Below, in pieces: positions 1 through 5,025 of a stretch of 6,039 nucleotides of DNA. Source of the stretch: Ruminococcaceae bacterium UBA1785 (GTDB lineage: Bacteria; Bacillota; Clostridia; Oscillospirales; Acutalibacteraceae); the NCBI GenBank assembly GCA_002314555.1, contig DCGF01000024.1, positions 178 to 6,216 on the forward strand. Reading direction: 5' to 3'. The notes beneath the pieces were generated by a model that had not been told where the DNA came from, searched no databases, and saw nothing but the letters and a program-made list of their open reading frames with translations. Every line of letters begins with the position of its first letter. Position 1 is the first letter of the stretch. The position numbers and the translations under genes were made by a program.

Positions 1-410
1 GTTGAACCGAGATTAGACTGAATCTGCATAGATTCTTCAGGTCCCATAAAGATATGACGACCATCGATGTGAGAGTTAAAGTCCACACCCTCCTCTTTAA
101 TCTTACGAAGTTTTGCTAGTGAGAAGACTTGGAATCCACCTGAATCCGTGAGAATAGGACCATCCCAAGTGGTAAACTTATGAAGACCACCGAGATCTTT
201 AATAAGTTCATCACCAGGTCTAACATGGAGATGATATGTATTAGAGAGCATAACTTGACAGCCGATTCTCTTTAAGTCATCAGCTTCAAGTCCGCCCTTT
301 ATAGCGCCGCATGTTGCAACGTTTTGGAAAGCAGGAGTTTGGACCACACCGTGAGGTGTTGTAAATTCGCCTCTACGGGCTTTTCCTTCCTGTTTTATAA
401 GTTTATACAT
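1..410 (-). CDS. tgt: Queuine tRNA-ribosyltransferase (tRNA-guanine transglycosylase), N-terminal part
   Basis: The enzyme exchanges guanine-34 in the anticodon of Asp, Asn, His and Tyr tRNAs for the queuosine precursor preQ1 in bacteria. Only the first 136 codons are present; the gene is cut by the left window edge, so the zinc-binding C-terminal part is not seen. The reading begins MYKLIKQEGKARRGEF and contains family hallmarks: SNTYHL (residues 56-61), RPGDELI (64-70) and WDGPILTDSGGFQVFSL (82-98). Asp89 in TDSGGFQ is the conserved active-site aspartate. The start codon has an AGGAG site (minus strand, 421-417) about six bases upstream. It follows queA after only 12 bases and is presumably cotranscribed with it; the product of Tgt is the substrate of QueA. 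Identity is firm; only completeness is limited. Confidence 0.96.
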   Translation of the reverse strand, partial: MYKLIKQEGKARRGEFTTPHGVVQTPAFQNVATCGAIKGGLEADDLKRIGCQVMLSNTYHLHVRPGDELIKDLGGLHKFTTWDGPILTDSGGFQVFSLAKLRKIKEEGVDFNSHIDGRHIFMGPEESMQIQSNLGS

Positions 411-422
411 AGATTACTCCTT

Positions 423-1457
423 TTAATCGGAAATCATCATAGAATCGCCGAAAGAGAAAAATCTGTATTTCTCTTTAACAGCAGTGTTATATGCGTTCAT
501 AGTATTATCATAACCCATAAATGCTGAGACAAGCATTATCAGAGTACTCTCAGGTAAGTGGAAGTTAGTAATAAGTGCATCTATACACTTAAATTCAAAT
601 CCAGGATAGATGAAAATCTCAGTCCATCCTTCATCCTCTTTAATCTCACCGTTAAACTTCTCAGCTACAGATTCAAGTGTTCTGCAAGAAGTTGTGCCGA
701 CAGAGATAATTCTGCCGCCCTCTGACTTAGTTTTATTAATAAGTTCAGCTGTCTCTTTTGGGAGCCAGTAATGCTCACTATGCATCTTATGCTTAGTAAC
801 ATCATCAACTTTAACAGGACGGAAAGTACCAAGTCCTACATGAAGGGTTACATAACCGATGTTTACACCCATGTCTTTGATTTTCTTCATAAGTTCAGGT
901 GTAAAATGAAGACCTGCAGTAGGTGCTGCAGCAGAACCAAGTTCTTTAGAATATACAGTCTGATAACGTTCTTGATCTTCTAGTTTTTCAGTTATATATG
1001 GTGGGAGTGGCATCTGGCCAATCTCGTCAAGAATAGCGAAGAAGTTACCGGCAGGTACTTCAAAATGAACTATCCTGTTTCCATCTTCTTTAACATCGAT
1101 TACTTCACAGGTGAGTTTGCCCTCACCAAATACAAAACGGCTGCCAACTTTAGCACGTTTTCCAGGGCCACAGAGACACTCCCATGTGTTAGTCTCAACC
1201 TGTGTTAAAAGTAAGAACTCAACCACAGCACCTGTCTCCTCTTTAACTCCATAGATACGGCATGGGAGAACACGTGTGTCGTTCATAATAAGTGTATCGC
1301 CTGGTTTTAAGTAATCAACTATATCAGTGAAATGTCTATGTTCCAAGTCACCAGTTGTTTTATTCACATGTAAGAGCCTAGAAGAATCGCGCTTTTCTAA
1401 AGGGTGTTGCGCTATAAGTTCTTCAGGAAGTTCATAAAAAAAGTCACTTGTTTTCAT
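423..1457 (-). CDS. queA: S-adenosylmethionine:tRNA ribosyltransferase-isomerase QueA
   Basis: QueA transfers and isomerises the ribosyl part of S-adenosylmethionine onto preQ1 in tRNA, giving epoxyqueuosine. The 344-residue product has the normal length and the conserved blocks of the family: LPEELIAQHPLEKR near the N-terminus (10-23), MNDTRVLPCR (58-67), IGQMPLPPYI (146-155), YSKELGSAAAPTAGLHFT (169-186), HVGLGTFRPV (206-215), VGTTSCRTLES (253-263), LITNFHLPESTLIMLVSAF (295-313) and GDSMMI near the C-terminus. The frame is open further upstream to 1532, but those residues are not family-like. Two close ATGs compete, 1463 and 1457. I prefer 1457 because MKTSDFF aligns with the usual QueA start and the weak GGGACG ribosome site then lies eight bases away. 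Starting at 1463 would add only Met-Ser. It is the first gene of a queA-tgt operon. Confidence 0.96.
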   Translation of the reverse strand: MKTSDFFYELPEELIAQHPLEKRDSSRLLHVNKTTGDLEHRHFTDIVDYLKPGDTLIMNDTRVLPCRIYGVKEETGAVVEFLLLTQVETNTWECLCGPGKRAKVGSRFVFGEGKLTCEVIDVKEDGNRIVHFEVPAGNFFAILDEIGQMPLPPYITEKLEDQERYQTVYSKELGSAAAPTAGLHFTPELMKKIKDMGVNIGYVTLHVGLGTFRPVKVDDVTKHKMHSEHYWLPKETAELINKTKSEGGRIISVGTTSCRTLESVAEKFNGEIKEDEGWTEIFIYPGFEFKCIDALITNFHLPESTLIMLVSAFMGYDNTMNAYNTAVKEKYRFFSFGDSMMISD

Positions 1458-1484
1458 TGACATTACGTCCCTATTCTTTATAAT
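1457..1484 (+). promoter_or_regulatory. Predicted strong sigma-A promoter of asd
   Basis: TTGACA (1457-1462) and TATAAT (1479-1484) are both perfect consensus boxes, with a slightly short 16-base spacer. Transcription would begin near 1491, leaving a leader of about 70 bases. The -35 box begins at the last base pair of the proposed queA start region, so the promoter sits over the queA translation start. Confidence 0.65.
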
Positions 1485-1507
1485 TAATATATTATATTTA
1501 CTTCTAA

Positions 1508-1534
1508 ATTTGCACTTGTTAATTATATGCAAAT
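1508..1534. repeat. Inverted repeat ATTTGCA-N13-TGCAAAT in the queA/asd divergent region
   Basis: The arms ATTTGCA (1508-1514) and TGCAAAT (1528-1534) are perfect reverse complements. Their centres are 20 bp apart, about two turns of the helix, and they flank the predicted queA -10 box. It could be an operator for a dimeric regulator or a hairpin in the asd leader. A 7-bp repeat in AT-rich DNA can also be chance. Confidence 0.3.
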
Positions 1535-1550
1535 GAAGAAGCGTTTACAA
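1522..1550 (-). promoter_or_regulatory. Predicted sigma-A promoter of queA-tgt
   Basis: On the minus strand TTGTAA (1550-1545) and TATAAT (1527-1522) are separated by 17 bases, a good match to a housekeeping promoter. Transcription would start near 1515, giving a leader of about 58 bases before queA. The -35 box touches the asd ribosome-binding site (1549-1554). This is inferred from consensus matching only. Confidence 0.55.
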
Positions 1551-1562
1551 GGGGTAATTAAT

Positions 1563-2645
1563 ATGAAAAAATTTAACGTAGGTATTGTTGGCGCCACAGG
1601 TATGGTTGGCCAGCGATTCATGTCCATTCTTGAAAATCACCCATGGTTCGATGTTAAAGTTCTTGCTGCATCTGCTCGTTCTGCTGGAAAGACTTACACC
1701 GAAGCTGTCGGTTCAAAGTGGGCTATGACTACCCCTATCCCTGCATCAATGGCTAACATGATTATTATGGACGCTGATGCTGATATTGAAAAGATCGGTG
1801 AACTTGTTGACTTCGTATTCTGCGCAGTAAACCTTGATAAAGACGCTACTAAAGCACTTGAGGAGCGTTATGCAAAAGCAGAGATACCTGTTGTTTCTAA
1901 CAACAGCGCTAACCGTCACACTCCAGATGTTCCTATGGTAGTTCCTGAGATTAATGCTGATCACATTAAGATTATTGACGCTCAGAGAAAACGTCTTGGC
2001 ACAAAGCGCGGATTTATCGCTGTTAAGTCTAACTGTTCTCTTCAGTCATATGTTCCAGCTCTCTACCCTCTTGATAAGGACTACGGTGTAGAAGACGTAC
2101 TCGTTTGTACGTATCAGGCCATTTCAGGCGCAGGTAAGACATTTGATACATGGCCAGAAATGGTAGATAACGTAATTCCATACATCGGTGGCGAAGAAGA
2201 GAAGTCTGAGAAAGAGCCTCTTAAGCTCTGGGGTAAAATTGAGGGTGACGTTATTGTTGACGCAGAAAAGCCTCATTTTACAGCTCAGTGCCTTCGTGTT
2301 CCAGCATCTGATGGTCATATGGCAGCTGTATTTGTAAGATTTGCAAACAAGCCTTCTAAAGAGCAGATTCTTGATGCTTGGAAGAACTATGCGGGTCGCG
2401 CTCAGGAGCTTGAACTTCCATCAGCACCAAAGCAGTTCCTTCATTATTTTGAAGAAGATAACTACCCACAGACAAAGCTTCATAGAAACCTTGAAAATGG
2501 TATGGCTATCTCCTGCGGACGTCTTAGAGAAGACACACAGTATGATTATAAATTCGTATGTCTCTCACACAACACACTTCGTGGTGCAGCAGGCGGCGCA
2601 GTTTTACTTGCTGAACTTCTCTGTGCAGAAGGTTACATGGACTAA
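1563..2645 (+). CDS. asd: Aspartate-semialdehyde dehydrogenase (archaeal/fungal-type)
   Basis: The enzyme reduces beta-aspartyl phosphate to aspartate semialdehyde with NADPH, the branch point towards lysine/diaminopimelate, threonine and methionine. The product has 360 residues. It opens with an NADP-binding loop, GIVGATGMVGQ (7-17), followed by SNNSANR (112-118). The catalytic cysteine is Cys158 in KSNCSLQSY, and the catalytic histidine is His252 in RVPASDGH. SGAGKT lies at 188-193. Length and the RVPxxDGH block fit the archaeal/fungal-like subfamily rather than the E. coli type. The start at 1563 is chosen because AAGGGG (1549-1554) lies eight bases upstream and MKKFNVGIVGATG is the usual N-terminus; an in-frame ATG at 1527 has no ribosome site. 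It is a single-gene unit between its own promoter and a terminator. Confidence 0.95.
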   Translation: MKKFNVGIVGATGMVGQRFMSILENHPWFDVKVLAASARSAGKTYTEAVGSKWAMTTPIPASMANMIIMDADADIEKIGELVDFVFCAVNLDKDATKALEERYAKAEIPVVSNNSANRHTPDVPMVVPEINADHIKIIDAQRKRLGTKRGFIAVKSNCSLQSYVPALYPLDKDYGVEDVLVCTYQAISGAGKTFDTWPEMVDNVIPYIGGEEEKSEKEPLKLWGKIEGDVIVDAEKPHFTAQCLRVPASDGHMAAVFVRFANKPSKEQILDAWKNYAGRAQELELPSAPKQFLHYFEEDNYPQTKLHRNLENGMAISCGRLREDTQYDYKFVCLSHNTLRGAAGGAVLLAELLCAEGYMD

Positions 2646-2660
2646 TAAGTAGAAATAAAT

Positions 2661-2690
2661 AAGACCACACTCGACATGAGTGTGGTCTTT
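2661..2690. terminator. Bidirectional intrinsic terminator between asd and folT
   Basis: A perfect 12-bp stem pairs AAGACCACACTC (2661-2672) with its complement (2678-2689) around a five-base loop GACAT. AT-rich runs follow on both sides: TTTAAATTT to the right, and on the minus strand TTATTTATTTCT. It starts 15 bases after the asd stop and lies five bases beyond the folT stop, so it can end both convergent transcripts. Confidence 0.85.
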
Positions 2691-2694
2691 AAAT

Positions 2695-3228
2695 TTACTT
2701 CTTAGTCTTTTTAACTGCAGTTAGCAAGTAAGGCAAAACTGCGCCAAATACAATACCTTTACCAAATGCTACGCCAAGTCTCAAAGCAAGTGATCCAAGG
2801 ATAATTCCAGCATAATAATAATGATTAATCTTACTGTCTAAGTAGATTACACCAGTATTTAAAACTGAAATCATAAGCTCGGAAACCAATGTAACTATGA
2901 GCACTTTAACTTTACTCATGTTAAATTTGTTTCTTTTAGCTATAAGTCCACAGATAAGACCTGCAATGATATATGGAAGCATCCATAAAGCAGTGGTATA
3001 TGCAAATCCATAACGGAGAAGTTGATATATTAAAGTACCAATTCCGCCGATAAGCATGCCGTCAATTGGTCCAAGTAAAAATGCACCAATAAAAATAGGC
3101 AAAGACTCAAAAGTTATTTTAAATACAGTAGCATCGATAGAAATATATCCTAGCAGAGCTACCATAGCTGCAAGCATCGCATCAATAGTTAATTGATAGG
3201 TGCTTAAGCCCTTATATTTATTATTCAT
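2695..3228 (-). CDS. folT: ECF transporter S component, folate family (FolT-like)
   Basis: This is the substrate-binding membrane subunit of an energy-coupling-factor vitamin importer. It would work with the shared EcfA/EcfA'/EcfT module, which is not in the window. The 177-residue protein is almost entirely hydrophobic, with about six membrane segments and a basic tail (KKTKK). Segment one carries AxxxA patterns (A17/A21, A20/A24), the kind of motif S components use to dock on EcfT. The ITFESLPIFIGAFLLGPIDGM block (38-58) is typical of FolT/PanT-type S components. Substrate assignment to folate rests mainly on the THF riboswitch just upstream and the methyl-THF methyltransferase gene before it; sequence alone would also allow another vitamin. 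The start at 3228 has GGAGG five bases upstream; an in-frame ATG at 3267 lies inside the riboswitch and is rejected. Confidence 0.8.
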   Translation of the reverse strand: MNNKYKGLSTYQLTIDAMLAAMVALLGYISIDATVFKITFESLPIFIGAFLLGPIDGMLIGGIGTLIYQLLRYGFAYTTALWMLPYIIAGLICGLIAKRNKFNMSKVKVLIVTLVSELMISVLNTGVIYLDSKINHYYYAGIILGSLALRLGVAFGKGIVFGAVLPYLLTAVKKTKK

Positions 3229-3235
3229 AAATACC

Positions 3236-3332
3236 TCCAGTGGATGCGAGAAATATATCGCAGGCATTTAAGCCTTCGGTCAAGGGCAACTTCCCATCCC
3301 AAGCAACTTTACGCATATTTCTCTACTCTGAA
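3236..3332 (-). promoter_or_regulatory. Tetrahydrofolate (THF) riboswitch controlling folT translation
   Basis: Read on the minus strand, the 97 bases carry the conserved blocks of the THF (folT-type) riboswitch in order: AGAGTAGA, GCGTAAAGT, GGGATG, CGAAGG and GCATCC. Helix P1 is UUCAG (3332-3328) with CUGGA (3240-3236). P2 is a perfect 9-bp helix, GAGAAATAT (3323-3315) with ATATTTCTC (3256-3248). A small hairpin AGGC-TTAAAT-GCCT lies at 3275-3262. GGGAUG (3300-3295) can pair with CAUCC (3246-3242), the known loop pseudoknot. P1 uses the first three bases of the folT GGAGG (3238-3234), so ligand binding should hide the ribosome site and reduce folT translation. No terminator-like U-run is present, which also favours translational control. 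The P3 helix is the least clear by eye. Confidence 0.88.
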
Positions 3333-3347
3333 TGTGTTTATTAAAAA

Positions 3348-4160
3348 TTAGTCCTTTTTAACTGGACCAATCTCACCTTTACGGAAAGCAGTTGTATACT
3401 TACGGCAGTGATTATCCTTTTCAAGCATAATATCTGCTGCGAGCATAGTAGCCTTTAAGTCACGGTTAGTTGTGTCTCCAATGAATGAATCCATACCAGC
3501 CTGCATAGCAAGTACAAGGAATGCCTGATTCAAAGCCTTCTTTACAGGAAGTGTAAATGAAACGTTTGAAAGAGCACCTGTTACGATAGTATTTGGATAC
3601 TTCTCTTTAACACGACGTGTAGCCTCTGCAAAAGCAGTTAATGTGTCACCACGTGTTGAAGCGTCGAAGATTAAGAGGTCGTTAAAAACTCTGTCCTCTG
3701 ATATGCCATACTCTGCACACTTTTCAATGAGTGCAAAACAGTTTGCAACCTTTTCATCTGCTGTGTAAGGAACACCATTGTCTGAAGATGCGAGTGCTAC
3801 AACTTTCCATTCTGGGTTATCACGAAGAAGTGGAAGGATGACGTCACACTTATTACCCTCAAGAGAGATTGAGTTAATAAGACCAGGCATCTTAACCTTT
3901 GGAAATACCTTAACAAGCATATTTGGGTCTGGTGAGTCAATACAGATAGGAATAGTGTTTACTTCCTGAACTGTGTCGATGAGCCAGCAAAGTGTTTCAT
4001 ATTCTTCTGAAGGATCTGTAGATGCACATACGTCGAGGTATGAAACACCAGCAGCTTCCTGCATACGAACAAGTTCTTTAATATACTCAGCATCACGTGC
4101 TTCTATAGCAGCGCGAGTCTTTGGAACTGCACCATTAATTTTTTCACCGATAATAATCAT
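3348..4160 (-). CDS. Methyltetrahydrofolate:corrinoid methyltransferase (pterin-binding domain protein)
   Basis: A 270-residue single-domain TIM-barrel protein of the pterin-binding family (AcsE / MtgA / MetH folate-domain group). It would move a methyl group between tetrahydrofolate N5 and the cobalt of a corrinoid protein, in the cytoplasm. The start MIIIGEKING matches the family N-terminus. Residues corresponding to the pterin site of acetogen AcsE are kept: Asp75 in CIDS, Asn96 in LINS, Asp161 in FNDLLIF, and Asn199 in LSNVS, the asparagine that bonds N5. The gene begins three bases after the stop of the corrinoid-protein gene and has only a weak AGG about 12 bases upstream, so translation is probably coupled to it. 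The direction of transfer cannot be read from sequence. Dihydropteroate synthase shares the fold but is unlikely given the AcsE-like motifs and context. Confidence 0.9.
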   Translation of the reverse strand: MIIIGEKINGAVPKTRAAIEARDAEYIKELVRMQEAAGVSYLDVCASTDPSEEYETLCWLIDTVQEVNTIPICIDSPDPNMLVKVFPKVKMPGLINSISLEGNKCDVILPLLRDNPEWKVVALASSDNGVPYTADEKVANCFALIEKCAEYGISEDRVFNDLLIFDASTRGDTLTAFAEATRRVKEKYPNTIVTGALSNVSFTLPVKKALNQAFLVLAMQAGMDSFIGDTTNRDLKATMLAADIMLEKDNHCRKYTTAFRKGEIGPVKKD

Positions 4161-4163
4161 AGA

Positions 4164-4799
4164 TTACATACCTGCCCAATCTTTACAGATCTTAACAGAG
4201 TCAGCTGGTGAATGAGCCCAAGCGTCAGCCTTCATTGATTCACAAGCTTCAGCAGAAACTGGGTTACCACCGATAAGAATCTTAACGTCATCACGCATAC
4301 CAGCAGCTGTGAAAGCGTCAACTGTAGCCTTCATAGAGTCAAGAGCGAGTGTAAGAACGCCTGTGAGAGCGATAATCTTAATGTTCTGCTCTTTAGCTGT
4401 ATCAACGATTTTCTGTGCAGGAACATCGATACCAAGGTCAACTACTTCGAAACCAGCAGCTTCAAAGAAAGCCTTAACGATGTTCTTACCGATATCATGA
4501 AGGTCATCCTTAACTGTAGCAAGGATAAGCTTTGTTGAAGCTGCGCCAGCAGCACCACCAGCAAGGAGTGGAGAGAGCTTCTGAACTGCGTCTGTCATGA
4601 TCTCACCAGCATAGATGAGGTCTGATACGAAATACTCGCCAGCTTCGAAACGATCACCAACAGTATTCATACCCTCTGAGCAAGCGTCAACAGCTGCCTG
4701 AGCATCTGAACCCTCTGCGAGTACCTGCTCAATGATTTCAATAACGATGTCTTCCTCAAGGTCGCCCATAGCTTCCTGAAGTTTTACTAAATCTGCCAT
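4164..4799 (-). CDS. Cobalamin-binding corrinoid methyl-carrier protein
   Basis: A 211-residue free-standing corrinoid protein like MtgC, MttC and MtaC. Residues 1 to about 85 form the helical B12-binding cap domain (GDRFEAGEYFVSDLIYAGEIM). After an Ala/Gly-rich linker (81-88), a Rossmann-like B12 domain runs from about 89 to 208. The base-off/His-on signature DxHxxG is DLHDIG, with His101 as the predicted lower cobalt ligand, and IGGNPVS (177-183) is the later glycine motif. The usual Ser in the SxL-type stretch is Thr146 (LTGVLT). It carries the methyl group between a donor methyltransferase and the pterin methyltransferase encoded directly downstream. A strong AAGGAGG site (4814-4808) lies about eight bases upstream of the ATG, as expected for the most abundantly made member of the operon. 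Confidence 0.95.
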   Translation of the reverse strand: MADLVKLQEAMGDLEEDIVIEIIEQVLAEGSDAQAAVDACSEGMNTVGDRFEAGEYFVSDLIYAGEIMTDAVQKLSPLLAGGAAGAASTKLILATVKDDLHDIGKNIVKAFFEAAGFEVVDLGIDVPAQKIVDTAKEQNIKIIALTGVLTLALDSMKATVDAFTAAGMRDDVKILIGGNPVSAEACESMKADAWAHSPADSVKICKDWAGM

Positions 4800-4815
4800 T
4801 TTAAAATCCTCCTTA

Positions 4816-4836
4816 AAATTAAAACGTTTTTAATTT
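4816..4836. promoter_or_regulatory. LacI/CcpA-like operator candidate in the corrinoid operon leader
   Basis: Perfect 9-bp arms AAATTAAAA (4816-4824) and TTTTAATTT (4828-4836) surround CGT. The core AAAACGTTTT has the central CG of LacI-family operators and differs from a catabolite-responsive element pattern (TGNAANCGNWNNCA) at two positions. It lies just before the ribosome site and just after the possible start point of the minus-strand transcript. An all-A/T stem is weak as RNA, so a DNA operator is more likely; chance in AT-rich DNA is possible. Confidence 0.35.
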
Positions 4837-4844
4837 GCACCGAT

Positions 4845-4850
4845 ATTATA
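4845..4850 (-). promoter_or_regulatory. Possible -10 box of the corrinoid operon
   Basis: A perfect TATAAT on the minus strand, about 46 bases before the corrinoid-protein ATG. No convincing -35 box is found 16-18 bases upstream, so an activator may be needed or the true promoter may be another. A second TATAAT (4905-4900) has a poor TGGAAC -35 (18-base spacer) that spans the GCTACAA palindrome. Neither is proven. Confidence 0.3.
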
Positions 4851-4906
4851 AATAAAATTAATCTAAAAAAAATACTACCAAAATATAGCAAAATTTAAGA
4901 TTATAT

Positions 4907-4921
4907 GCTACAATTTGTAGC
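4907..4921. promoter_or_regulatory. Palindromic operator candidate GCTACAA-T-TTGTAGC
   Basis: A perfect 7+1+7 inverted repeat, GCTACAATTTGTAGC, lies in the 226-bp divergent region between the corrinoid operon and the activator gene. It contains four G/C pairs in otherwise very AT-rich DNA and sits directly upstream of a minus-strand TATAAT (4905-4900). Position and symmetry suggest the binding site of a dimeric regulator serving both directions. The regulator is not encoded in the window. Confidence 0.5.
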
Positions 4922-5025
4922 GTGTTCCAGTTTTCCTTTATTCTACTTGATTTAAAGGTCTATTATGAACAAAAATGGCACGTGTATATTTAATGTTTTT
5001 TTAAAAGTGTGCATAAGGAGTCGTT

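Noticed and set aside
1458..1532. Longer queA start with up to 25 extra N-terminal residues
   Set aside because: The extra residues are not family-like, run through the promoter region and have no ribosome site; the family N-terminus begins at 1457 (or 1463).
3229..3267. Longer folT start at 3267
   Set aside because: It lies within the THF riboswitch, and the clear GGAGG at 3238-3234 points to the ATG at 3228.
3348..4160. Dihydropteroate synthase (FolP), which shares the pterin-binding fold
   Set aside because: The residues and N-terminus match the AcsE/MtgA-type methyltransferases, and the gene directly follows a corrinoid-protein gene.
4164..4799. Fragment of a cobalamin-dependent methionine synthase (MetH)
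   Set aside because: The protein is complete, with its own start, both B12 cap and Rossmann domains and a normal length for a free-standing corrinoid carrier.
4976..4991. TGGCAC resembling the -24 element of a sigma-54 promoter upstream of the activator gene
   Set aside because: The matching -12 element (TTGC) is absent; bases 4989-4990 are TT instead of GC, so the site is not functional by consensus.
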